Source of the DNA: Dictyocoela muelleri
Taxonomy: Eukaryota > Microsporidia
DNA length: 14,056 nucleotides
NCBI GenBank assembly: GCA_016256075.1
Contig: SDVU01000388.1
Coordinates: forward strand, 1 to 14,056
Reading direction: 5' to 3'
Below are positions 1 through 6,879 of the stretch, one piece after another (the stretch's first letter is position 1; each line of letters starts with the position of its first letter). The position numbers and the translations under genes were made by a program. A model generated the notes under the pieces. The model was not told the DNA's origin and did no database searches. It saw nothing but the letters and a program-made list of their open reading frames with translations.

Positions 1-128
1 CAGCTGGGCTTCTGGGTAGCTTAGGAAGTGACGTATTATTGGAACACCAGGAACCAAAGGTCTAAAGACTATGGTTGATGACAACTCTCCGGGTTGGCAG
101 CTATGGATGTTGTCAACATGTAATATAT
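1..128 (+). mobile_element. SINE copy A, 3' part (5' part outside window)
   Basis: This stretch matches the last ~135 bp of the complete SINE at 3174-3637, starting at the segment CAGCTGGGCTTCTGGGTAGC and running through GACAACTCTCCGGGTTGGCA to the ATGTAATATA tail. Identity by eye is high, about 90 percent. The head with the pol III boxes must lie upstream of the window. The well-kept 3' end, shared with copies D and E, is what one expects if a LINE-type reverse transcriptase recognises the tail. Confidence 0.85.
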
Positions 129-618
129 TATAAGATGATTTCGCTTATTTTTCCAAAATTCACGTTCAAACATTAAAAACAGAGGCGGTAAAATTAAAAA
201 TAAAGACTCTTAATTCAAGCCCTATTCGCACTTTAAGGCCTTTATTATTGTTATACAATAAAAATATAGGATCTAAACTGTTTTTCCCCCCAAGGAAAAA
301 ACGGGATATACAACTTAAATCATTATAAAAATGGGAGGGGAAAGGGCCTAAAATGGAAATAGGGGGGAAATAGTCTTGATCCAAAATATATTCCTACAAA
401 ACATAAAAATATACTTTTTTAATTTATTTTCATAGAAATATACTTTTTATTAATTTTATAACTATATTTTTTATGTTAATCTTATAATAATCCAAATTTT
501 AGAAAATTTAATATTATTTTAAGGTTAAGGTATAATAAAATCAAAATTATCAATACAATTATTAATTCTTTTTAATTTTAACTTTTTAAAAGGAAATATT
601 TAAAAATAAAAAGCTTTT
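129..618. other. Intergenic, no gene recognised; contains a G/C-homopolymer patch
   Basis: No ATG-started reading frame of convincing length is present. At about 284-375 there is an unusual patch with runs of C6, G4 and G6 in an otherwise A/T-rich background, including a small TTTTCC/GGAAAA hairpin around 285-300. A minus-strand frame is open across 166-384 but begins at TTG and resembles nothing I know. The remainder, 395-618, is plain A/T-rich sequence downstream of the minus-strand gene. Confidence 0.5.
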
Positions 619-1812
619 TTATTTAAAACTAAACATCTCAACAATCTCCTTAACTTTGTTAAGATCAACATTTTCATCAATAGACCTGCAAACATCAATA
701 ATCCTTATTCCAAATTTTAACGGAAATTTGCTCAAAAATTTAGCAACTTCATTACAATCACCAGTCAACCCTACATATTCAATTCTTCTCTTCAAAATCT
801 TTTCATAATCTAGATGGTCGATTTTTAGCTGTAAAAAACGACTGGCAATACCAGGTTCACCTCCATTTCTTGACGTTATGATAGTAATTGGTTTTAATTC
901 TAGATCAAAAGCGGGATTATATGATAAATTATTAACATTTCTGATAACAACAATTGAAGGAATAAGTTCTGCAACTCCTGAGTCTAGATACCTTTTTACC
1001 AAAAGATCAACATTGTCACGTATCGTTTGCATATGCATGAAATCATTCTTATCGGCAACTAACCCGATATCAAGATCATGAACAGAAATTTCCTGAATAA
1101 TCTCACGCGTCCTTTTAACTCGACCTTTAGGCAGTGGTATAAAAGTATCACTTTCTAAGTCACATTGCGCATGTTTCTCAGATCTTCCAAGACGTTTAAT
1201 CAAGTTATTCTCGAGATAAACGATATCACCTATTTCAATACCTTCACTTCTAATGAGATGTATAAATTTACCATCGAGTTTAACAGTTTCAGAATCTTTT
1301 GTTGCTCGTAGAACCATGATGATCGTAGTATTATCACTATCAATTCCATGATTAACATTAACGTCATGATTAACATTAATTCCGCGTTTATTAATTTTTA
1401 TACTCACTACTTCTCCTTCATAAACATCCTTGATTTCTTTAATTCTTAAAAACACATTTTTCCTCATCAAAATTAACAATTTCTCGTCATCAAAAGAATT
1501 GAAATCATTTTGCAATTCTGAAGCATCAATCGATAAAAACATAATTCTCTTAAGAACTGATTTTTTTAATTCTTCCTTGATAGCTTGAACAACAGCATCT
1601 TTACCTGAACTACCATAAATTAAGAAGTTCATGTTTTTTAGTTGTAATGCCGATTTTATAACTAGATTACACCAAAATTTTATATTTTTTGAAGATATTA
1701 ATGTGTCTTTAAACTGTTCGTTGTCATTTAATTGTTTTTTACCTGAATTTTCGGTAAATTTAAAATTTGAAATTCCTAATGATTTGATGTGTGAATGAAT
1801 GTTTTGGTGCAT
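619..1812 (-). CDS. RVB1: Rvb1/RuvBL1-family AAA+ protein with degenerate ATPase motifs
   Basis: A 397-residue homologue of Rvb1 (RuvBL1/Pontin), which with Rvb2 forms the hexameric AAA+ core of INO80, SWR1 and R2TP complexes in the nucleus and cytoplasm. Recognition rests on the N-terminal HSHIKSLG (6-13), RIKEIKDVYEGEV (123-135) entering the OB-like insertion domain, IEIGDIVYL (192-200), IPLPKG (225-230) and EIIQEISVHDLDI (237-249). These match Rvb1 rather than Rvb2. Human RuvBL1 has 456 residues; this one is shorter. The catalytic motifs are broken: the Walker A region reads GSSGKDA (67-73) instead of GPPGTGKTA, Walker B reads IVVIRNVNNL (287-296) instead of LFVDEVHML, and sensor I and the LLDR arginine region are altered. 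An Asn/Val/His repeat (145-155) interrupts the insertion domain. The frame is otherwise intact. The start is supported by CCCC one base before the ATG. It is either a pseudoenzyme or a diverged paralogue; the family call is firm, activity is doubtful. Confidence 0.93.
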   Translation of the reverse strand: MHQNIHSHIKSLGISNFKFTENSGKKQLNDNEQFKDTLISSKNIKFWCNLVIKSALQLKNMNFLIYGSSGKDAVVQAIKEELKKSVLKRIMFLSIDASELQNDFNSFDDEKLLILMRKNVFLRIKEIKDVYEGEVVSIKINKRGINVNHDVNVNHGIDSDNTTIIMVLRATKDSETVKLDGKFIHLIRSEGIEIGDIVYLENNLIKRLGRSEKHAQCDLESDTFIPLPKGRVKRTREIIQEISVHDLDIGLVADKNDFMHMQTIRDNVDLLVKRYLDSGVAELIPSIVVIRNVNNLSYNPAFDLELKPITIITSRNGGEPGIASRFLQLKIDHLDYEKILKRRIEYVGLTGDCNEVAKFLSKFPLKFGIRIIDVCRSIDENVDLNKVKEIVEMFSFK

Positions 1813-1817
1813 AGGGG
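1813..1817 (-). promoter_or_regulatory. Microsporidian CCC-type start-proximal signal of RVB1
   Basis: Read on the minus strand the sequence is CCCCT immediately followed by the ATG at 1812. A CCC or GGG motif just upstream of the start codon is a known expression signal across Microsporidia. The same arrangement, CCCT-ATG, precedes the Dsk2 gene in this window. It fixes the start of the Rvb1-like gene and supports its being expressed. Confidence 0.6.
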
Positions 1818-2263
1818 TCTTAAGAGAAGTTCTTTATTTTTTTTATGGTTAATTTTTGTATTCTTAATTTTTTATGATCAGCATATCTTTTTAGAATTAT
1901 TGACCGGATAGGTCCGTGATTAACATTCTTGAATGAAAATTAAAACATATTAAGAATTGTCTGCTTTTGTTATCAAAATCATCGGTGAATAAAAAAATGA
2001 TTAAACGTTAAGAATGTAAAATAAAGTTAATTACCTTTAAAATCCTTAGTTTGATGATTACAAGATGTGATGATTAATTTTTAATATTACGAAAGTAGTA
2101 AGTTTAAAAATCTGCGAATAATTCTTAATATTACGCAATTTATTGATAATATAAAAATATACTGCTTATTTTCATATCTTAAAATTAATTATTAATTTAA
2201 TCAGTAAAAAGTTATTTTAAATGGTAAATAAATATTTAAAAATGGAATTAATACATAATTATT
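1818..2263. other. Intergenic, no gene; holds a SINE head fragment
   Basis: This is the A/T-rich upstream region of the minus-strand Rvb1-like gene. Apart from the SINE head at 1901-1945 and two copies of a TTAATATTACG motif (about 2077 and 2128), nothing is recognised. Confidence 0.5.
1901..1945 (+). mobile_element. SINE copy F, truncated tRNA-like head
   Basis: The stretch ACCGGATAGGTCCGTGATTA followed by ACATTCTTGAATGAAAATT aligns to the first ~45 bases of the complete SINE (3174 onward: GCCAGATAGATCAGTGGTTA, then GCACTCTTGAATGTAAATT) with roughly 80 percent identity by eye. It covers the A box and stops before the B box. It lies about 90 bp upstream of the Rvb1-like start. Probably an old fragment. 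Confidence 0.6.
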
Positions 2264-2867
2264 GTGGCGCGCGAAACGCGCGTCATGCGAACCGCGACCA
2301 CCTGTTTTACTTTCATTACACTTTATTTTTAGATTTTTTTTTTCAATTTATCATGCGAGACGCGTTACATCCATGCGAGAAGCGTTACATCTAGCGAGAA
2401 ATGCTACACACCATATATATTACGGAGAGTTATAATATTATTAACAATTAGTCATATCAACAACTGAGATAGTATATATTTATTTAATTATGCAATTAAT
2501 AGATTTATTAATAACCTAACAATTGTATTGGTATGGCTAGTAATAGCTTGACCCTAGGATCTATAATATATTTTTTAAAATATATAAATTTTTTATTTCA
2601 AAAAATAATATAATTTGTGGTTAAGAATATTTTTAAAAATATATCTATAATACCGATTTTAATTATCAACAATAAATTTACAATATAAATATTTAAGTAA
2701 AATTACTTTTTATACTTAGAATAGATATAATTATATTTTTTTTATATTTTTTTCATAATTAAATTTATGATTATTAAACTGTTCGTTTAAAAAATTAATA
2801 AAATGTTAATTTAAAATTTCAAAAAATTATCAGATAAAAGTGTAGCGATTCGCATGTTTTGAGCTTC
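2264..2867. repeat. Degenerate inverted-repeat element with multiplied CATGCGA-type ends
   Basis: The left edge is a GC-rich hairpin at 2264-2301 (GTGGCGCG ... CGCGACCAC, with an internal CGCGCGAAACGCGCG hairpin). Three tandem ~20-bp units follow at 2352-2412, the first being CATGCGAGACGCGTTACATC, and a related CATGCGAACCGCG sits at 2284. The reverse complement of the motif (GTGTAGCGATTCGCATG) is at about 2850-2866. This is the layout of a non-autonomous DNA element whose left terminal repeat has been amplified. The ~430 bp between holds only A/T-rich sequence with no gene. No clean target duplication was found. Confidence 0.45.
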
Positions 2868-2934
2868 ATGTTCGACAATACATGTTCACTAAAAAATTAA
2901 TCTAAAAACATCAATCACTATTTTATTTAAAACT

Positions 2935-3056
2935 AAATTTTAAAATAAAAATTTTAAAATAAAAATTTTAAAATAAAAATTAAAAAAAATTAAAAAAAAT
3001 TAAAAAAATTAAAAAAATAAAAATTAAAAAAATAAAAATTAAAAAAAATTAAAAAA
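2935..3056. repeat. A/T minisatellite
   Basis: Tandem units of about 14 bp (TTTTAAAATAAAAA, roughly four copies from 2938) pass into shorter (A)nTT units up to 3056. There is no coding potential. On the minus strand it abuts the T-run after the tRNA relic. Confidence 0.8.
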
Positions 3057-3090
3057 TGCTTTCCTGGGAATCGAACCCGGTCGCTTTTCG
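3054..3090 (-). pseudogene. tRNA 3'-half relic with pol III terminator
   Basis: On the minus strand the sequence reads GCGACCGGGTTCGATTCCCA then GGAAAGCA and six T. GGTTCGATTCC is an exact pol III B box (GGTTCGANTCC). It lies in a T-arm-like hairpin (GGG/CCC flanking the T loop), followed by an acceptor-like strand and a T-run that would end pol III transcription. Nothing upstream resembles a D arm or A box; instead a GC-rich hairpin (3091-3117) abuts it. It therefore looks like the 3' half of a tRNA gene, or of a second tRNA-derived repeat, cut off by rearrangement. The isotype cannot be assigned. Confidence 0.5.
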
Positions 3091-3117
3091 ATTGTCACGC
3101 GCTTTGTGCGCGACAAT
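3091..3117. repeat. GC-rich hairpin
   Basis: An imperfect palindrome, ATTGTC and GCGC pairing with GCGC and GACAAT around a short loop. It abuts the tRNA relic. Its style is like the hairpins at 6531, 7838 and 13049, which mark the tips of inserted elements, so it may be a solo element end. Confidence 0.55.
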
Positions 3118-3127
3118 TTTTATAGTT

Positions 3128-3173
3128 TAAAAATTTTATTAAATGAAAAATTTTATTAAATGAAAAATTTTAT
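3128..3173. repeat. 16-bp tandem repeat, ~3 copies
   Basis: The unit AAATTTTATTAAATGA is repeated nearly three times. The array continues after the SINE at 3638-3655, so the SINE inserted into this array; the last 12 bases (GAAAAATTTTAT, 3162-3173) are its left target duplication. Confidence 0.75.
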
Positions 3174-3637
3174 GGGCCAGATAGATCAGTGGTTAGCACT
3201 CTTGAATGTAAATTTAAGTATCGAGGGACGAATCCCGCTGACGTCACTCTTTAATAAATAATGAGGGAATGACATTAAGCGGTCAAAAACTTATAATTAT
3301 AGTATTAATAAACAGTTGTTTCAGTGTGGTATAGCTGATTAAGACTTGTTCTTATATGACAATGAAGCAGAAGGGATTCTCCTAGGTGTGAGGATGATCG
3401 CGACGAGGCATCATGGCAAAAAGTAGTGAAAAAAAAATCATGAAAAGCTACTAATTACCTGTATCCTGCTGAGTCATTTATAAAACGAAAATCGCGTATA
3501 CAGCTGGGCTTCTGGGTAGCTTAGTAAGTGACGTATTGTTGGAATACCAGGAAAAAAAGGTCATATGACTATGGTTGGAGACAACTCTCCGGGATGGCAG
3601 CTATGGATGTTGTCGGCATGTAATATAATATATAAAA
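3174..3637 (+). mobile_element. SINE copy B, complete tRNA-derived SINE (464 bp) with 12-bp TSD
   Basis: This is the reference copy. The head (3174-3240) is tRNA-like, with an A box TAGATCAGTGG (3182-3192) and a B box GGGACGAATCC (3225-3235, two mismatches to GGTTCGANTCC) 43 bases apart, as in tRNA genes. The body runs about 3241-3500. The conserved 3' domain (3501-3620) contains a GGAGA-CAAC-TCTCC hairpin, and the end is an A/T tail, TAATATAATATATAAAA. The element is bounded by perfect direct repeats GAAAAATTTTAT at 3162-3173 and 3638-3649, the mark of target-primed retrotransposition. It encodes no protein and must borrow a reverse transcriptase. No LINE is visible in the window. Confidence 0.85.
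3182..3235 (+). promoter_or_regulatory. Internal pol III promoter (A and B boxes) of SINE copy B
   Basis: A box at 3182-3192 fits TRGCNNAGYNGG with one mismatch; copy D at 11764-11774 fits exactly (TAGCTCAGTGG). B box is at 3225-3235. Spacing of 43 bases start to start matches tRNA genes, and is 42-43 in copies C and G, so the spacing is conserved across copies. Confidence 0.7.
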
Positions 3638-3744
3638 GAAAAATTTTATTAAATAACAATTTATATAATTTTATTTTAATTAAGGAATTACTAGCCATTT
3701 TAAATAATTATCAAATGATGAGATTTCTTTTAAATTATATTGAT

Positions 3745-4097
3745 CATTAGTTAATGACTTTTATTTTAAGGTCCATGTAAACTTCTCAATACCTCAACTT
3801 ATTTCATTCATATCATACAGGAATTTACAAGACACTAGTACTATTTATCGTTTTTTAATAATATTTAAATTATACTGGGTTTTCTGTAGAGTATCACCAA
3901 AACAGACGTGTTCAATATTATCAAATTAGGTATTGTGTTAATCAGCTATACTAGACTGAATTTATTGTATATTAATGTTATATTTCTATAGTTTTTGACC
4001 ACTTAATGTCGATTATTTATTAGGTGCCTTTAAAACAATCAGAACCACAATATTTAAATGTCCATTTAAAACTGTTAACCTCTAATCTATCTGGCTC
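3745..4097 (-). mobile_element. SINE copy G, old, minus strand
   Basis: Read on the minus strand from 4097, the sequence starts GAGCCAGATAGATTAGAGGT and has an A-box-like TAGATTAGAGG (4089-4079) and a B-box-like GGTTCTGATTG (4046-4036), 43 bases apart. It continues with segments matching the SINE body: AATAAATAAT, GACATTAAG-GGTCAAAAACT and GTATAGCTGATTA, and near its far end CCTGTATGATATGAATGA, which corresponds to CCTGTATCCTGCTGAGTCA. Many substitutions place it among the oldest copies. The 3' domain is no longer recognisable, so the lower bound is approximate. Confidence 0.7.
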
Positions 4098-4110
4098 TAA
4101 AATATATCAT

Positions 4111-4169
4111 CTGTAGTCATAGTGCCTAGACGTAGGCACATTCTGCGGGTTTTTTGTCTAAAACTACAG
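4111..4169. repeat. Nested inverted repeats
   Basis: CTGTAGT (4111-4117) pairs with ACTACAG (4163-4169), and inside it GTGCCTA (4122-4128) pairs with TAGGCAC (4133-4139) around GACG. GC content is higher than the surroundings. It may be a tiny foldback or the remnant tip of an element; no function is assigned. Confidence 0.4.
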
Positions 4170-4460
4170 AATAATCGCTAGTAAATATTAAAAATCAGGA
4201 AAGAATTACAATTTCATTGTTAATTGGTTTGCTTAGACTATAATGATGGTTAAAAAGAATTTAAATAGATTAATATTTACCGTCTAATTATTATTTTCTT
4301 TACACCCGATTCACTCTCTACACATTGAATTGAATAATGAAATTTCTTTTTGATTCTTGAAGATCAACAGCAAGATATAAATAAATATACATCATTTTTA
4401 TATTCTGTCGAGAAATTAATATCAATGATAAATTTCTTTCTAATAGAGGAATACATTTTT
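4170..4460. other. Intergenic, no gene recognised
   Basis: A/T-rich sequence without an ATG-started frame of note. An ACCGTCTAATTAT match to SINE copy D near 4280 is too short to call. Confidence 0.5.
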
Positions 4461-4597
4461 CATTCTTAATAATCATTCTTAATAATCATTTTTAATAATC
4501 TTTCTTAATAAATCTTTCATAATAAATCATTCTTAATAAATCTTTCTTAATAAATCTTTCATAATAAATCCTTCTTAATAATATTTCTTAATAATAT
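4461..4597. repeat. AT minisatellite upstream of the Dsk2 gene
   Basis: About ten tandem units of 12-14 bp of the type TTCTTAATAATCA or TTCTTAATAAATC. It ends ~160 bp before the Dsk2-like start. The 4598-4751 stretch that follows is A/T-rich and probably holds the promoter, but no motif other than the CCC is recognised. Confidence 0.8.
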
Positions 4598-4751
4598 CTA
4601 AAACCATAATATTAAATATTTTTAAATGTCAAACATAATTATTAAACCAATCAAATATTTATCCTTACCCCATCCCTTTTATTAAAAAATCAATTTGTCA
4701 TTTTTTTTCTAACCCTCCTTTTTTATTTATTTTATTAAAAAAATATTGGAA

Positions 4752-4755
4752 CCCT
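4752..4755 (+). promoter_or_regulatory. Microsporidian CCC-type start-proximal signal of DSK2
   Basis: CCCT directly precedes the ATG at 4756, the same arrangement as CCCCT-ATG of the Rvb1-like gene. It supports the chosen start and the microsporidian origin. Confidence 0.6.
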
Positions 4756-5946
4756 ATGAAAATCAGTGTGACAATAAATTTCAATAATGAAAAAATATTC
4801 TTTACGATTGAACAAAGTGAAACACTTATGAACTTAAAAGAAACGATTAAAAATAAGTTGGGAATTCCACCACAAAATCAGGTTTTAAAGAGACGTGATT
4901 GTGTGCTTGAGGATGATAAAAAGACTTTAGTTGAGCTCGGGATTGGTAACAATGAAGTCATTTATCTTAAAAATCTTGATCGTAAAAATAATGATGGAAA
5001 TAATAGTGGTAGAGAAAATCATGATCTTATTGATCATAACTTTATTGATCATGAAATTAAAAATCAGGCCCGTTTTAATGGTGATGAAGAAAATCTTGAA
5101 ATTGATATAATTAAATCTAATGATATAAAAAATGAAGCCTCCTTAAAATCTTTTAAAAATCAATTTCATAATGGAAATAAATTAGAAGACGTGAAATTTG
5201 GTAACTTAAGATCATTAAATCATTCTACAAAGACTGATAATTCTGGTTTTAAATCATTAATATCGAATCCAATGGTAAAAAATATGTTTAAAGACAAAGA
5301 TGCAATGAAGAGCATGATTGAAAACATGCCTGGTATGAAAGAAGAGTTAGAAAAGAATTCAGAGTTAAGAATGATGTTGAATAACCCGCAAATGTACGAA
5401 GAAATTGAAAAAATTGCTGAAGATCCTGAATATATGAATCAGCAATTGAAGAATGTTGATTTGGCGATGCAGAAATTAGAAAATATTCCTGGTGGTCTAA
5501 ATATGATGAATTCGTTAATGAATGATATACGTGATCCATTGAGTACAATGATGGATGGACAAAGTTATATGAAAATTAAAAGTGTTGGTAAAGAAGTAAC
5601 TGATAAGCATAAAACTGGTCGTATATATAAAAATGAGAAAAATATCAATAACCATGATAATAAAGATGGCGGTATTAATCGTAAAGATGGTAGTATTGAT
5701 AATAAAGATGTCAGTATTGATAATAACAATATTAATCATAAAGATAGTAGTATCAATATCGACCCATTACCAAATCCCTGGGGTGGAAAGAAAAGAAATT
5801 ATGTTGTTTTGTTTAAAGACCAATTGGAAATTTTGCGAGAATGCGGCTTTACTGATTTAAACAAAAATATTGAAGCCTTGCGACGAAATGAAGGAGATGT
5901 TGATTTAGCGATGATTGAGTTGGCAGAGCAGAATGATAATTGTTGA
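4756..5946 (+). CDS. DSK2: Dsk2/ubiquilin-type ubiquitin receptor (UBL-STI1-UBA)
   Basis: A 396-residue shuttle factor that links polyubiquitinated proteins to the proteasome: the UBL binds the proteasome, the UBA binds ubiquitin. The UBL spans 1-74 (MKISVTINF at the first strand; LGIPPQNQ at 35-42 matches the GIPPDQQ of ubiquitin). An STI1-type region spans about 164-268, with repeated NP and PGM/PGG motifs (SNPMVKNM, ENMPGMKEE, NNPQMYEE, ENIPGGLNMM). The PNPWGG signature of ubiquilins is at 340-344 and the UBA is at about 350-394 (LEILRECGFTDLNKNIEALR, GDVDLAMIEL). Between STI1 and UBA lies an Asn/Asp-rich low-complexity tract with a KDGSID-type repeat (about 298-335). Length is close to yeast Dsk2 (373). 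The start is the first ATG and has CCC next to it. No intron is needed. The gene stands alone between repeat blocks. The assignment is secure. Confidence 0.95.
   Translation: MKISVTINFNNEKIFFTIEQSETLMNLKETIKNKLGIPPQNQVLKRRDCVLEDDKKTLVELGIGNNEVIYLKNLDRKNNDGNNSGRENHDLIDHNFIDHEIKNQARFNGDEENLEIDIIKSNDIKNEASLKSFKNQFHNGNKLEDVKFGNLRSLNHSTKTDNSGFKSLISNPMVKNMFKDKDAMKSMIENMPGMKEELEKNSELRMMLNNPQMYEEIEKIAEDPEYMNQQLKNVDLAMQKLENIPGGLNMMNSLMNDIRDPLSTMMDGQSYMKIKSVGKEVTDKHKTGRIYKNEKNINNHDNKDGGINRKDGSIDNKDVSIDNNNINHKDSSINIDPLPNPWGGKKRNYVVLFKDQLEILRECGFTDLNKNIEALRRNEGDVDLAMIELAEQNDNC
5655..5762 (+). repeat. In-frame ~21-bp repeat inside DSK2
   Basis: About five diverged copies of an AATAAAGATGGTAGTATTGA-type unit encode the KDGSIDN-like linker before the UBA. 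Units stay in frame, so the linker length is probably variable by slippage without harming either domain. Confidence 0.65.
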
Positions 5947-6202
5947 TTTTATAATTATATTTGCTATTTTCATATCCTGATAATTCTTTCTTTATTTGAT
6001 CATTCCCCTTCTCATTGATTCGTCTCAAAAAATTAGATCGTTGAATTCTAATTTATGCAATAAATTTTTTATAAATTGAATTATTTTTAACTTTTTAAAA
6101 AATTGGAATTTCTTTAAAATATTAAAAGTAATAAATTAGCATGAAATTTCTATTTTTCTTTGTCTTTGAATTAATTTATTAAAATTATTAAAAAAAGTAT
6201 GC
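5947..6202. other. Intergenic, no feature recognised
   Basis: A/T-rich 3' flank of the Dsk2-like gene up to the SINE copy C head. No RNA gene or ORF is visible. Confidence 0.5.
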
Positions 6203-6524
6203 ATGAATAGATAGCCGGATGGATACACTTTGAATGTAAAATTTAAATATCGTGTTTCGAATCACTTTGAAGTTACTTCAATAAATAAATGGGAATGAAT
6301 TATTCCGACGATAACTATAGAACTATAGAGTTTTAACAATTGATCCTGTGTGAATTAGCTGGTTAATACTTGATTACATATTCTATAGTGAATCAGAATC
6401 TCCAGGTGTGGTGATAAATTCAGAGATACATCTCGATAAAATAATTATTGAAACTATAAAAATTATGATAAAGATATATACCTGTATCCTGTTGAATCAT
6501 TGATAAAACAAAATCGCGTACAAA
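6203..6524 (+). mobile_element. SINE copy C, 5' portion
   Basis: Head with A-box-like TAGCCGGATGG (6212-6222), the CTTTGAATGTAAAATTTAAA segment and a B box GTTTCGAATCA (6254-6264), then the body to AATCGCGTACAAA. It is interrupted at 6524 by a 1.35-kb insertion and resumes at 7878, repeating its last 77 bases. Divergence from copy B is moderate. Confidence 0.8.
6448..6524 (+). repeat. Long direct repeat, left copy (77 bp)
   Basis: This SINE-body segment (TTGAAACTATAAAAATTATG ... CGCGTACAAA) recurs at 7878-7955 with about four differences. The two copies are closer to each other than either is to copies B or D, so they arose by duplication at this site and bracket the inserted element exactly. 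Confidence 0.85.
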
Positions 6525-6530
6525 CGTATT

Positions 6531-6563
6531 GCGACAACTCGCCCAATTTGGGCAAGTTGTCGC
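6531..6563. repeat. Palindromic tip, left
   Basis: GCGACAACTC-GCCCA pairs with TGGGC-AAGTTGTCGC around ATT, with one C/A mismatch. It is GC-rich in an A/T-rich setting. Confidence 0.85.
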
Positions 6564-6594
6564 ATTTTTGTCCAATTTTTTTCCCCTATTGATC

Positions 6595-6877
6595 ATGGAA
6601 AAATAATTTTATTATTAATCAAAGAGGAAAAAAACTTTTATTATATAAGGGATTCTTGTAAGACTTTCGGATTGAAAAAATTGAAATCATTTTGGAGATG
6701 CAGAGATTGTAAATTTCGATGTTCTGTTGTTTTAATAGATGAGTTTTTTTTAAATAAAATTCGGTACGGAGTTAAAAAACAACATGTCCTATTAGAAAAC
6801 AATATAAATAGGATATTTTTAAATAAAGACAAAATAATAACAAATGAAAATTATGATATGATAAGGCACGTGATTTT
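6595..6877 (+). pseudogene. Broken FLYWCH-type zinc-finger N-terminus of a MULE-like transposase
   Basis: One frame reads NQRGKKLLLYKGFL (about 6615-6655). The next frame reads KSFWRCRDCKFRCSVV (about 6684-6731) and then KKQHVLLENN. Together this is the order of a FLYWCH finger: QRGK-LLYKGF, then WRC...CK.R, then a histidine near the end. A CCCC at 6583-6586 precedes an ATG at 6595, as at a microsporidian start, but the frame closes three codons later. At least two frameshifts separate the pieces, and at 6878 the gene is cut by the nested MITE. It is therefore a dead fragment of a plain DNA transposon. An ISXO2/Merlin-type zinc ribbon was considered; the LLYKGF motif favours FLYWCH. Confidence 0.55.
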
Positions 6878-6879
6878 TA

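Noticed and set aside
166-384. Minus-strand 72-codon open frame
   Set aside because: It starts at TTG, has no ATG, no CCC signal and no recognisable family. Its opening is explained by the G/C-run patch.
878-1081. Plus-strand frame opposite RVB1
   Set aside because: Shadow of the Rvb1-like coding sequence.
2352-2412. Three 20-bp units resembling a small CRISPR array
   Set aside because: Units are directly adjacent without spacers, in a eukaryotic context.
3174-3245. Genuine tRNA gene at the SINE head
   Set aside because: Anticodon arm does not fold convincingly, no T-run follows, and the sequence is repeated with the same body in other copies.
3565-3750. Plus-strand 61-codon frame
   Set aside because: It lies across the SINE 3' domain and runs into A/T flank; it is not conserved in the other SINE copies.
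5288-5860. Frames overlapping DSK2 on both strands
   Set aside because: Shadows of the Dsk2-like gene and its repetitive linker.
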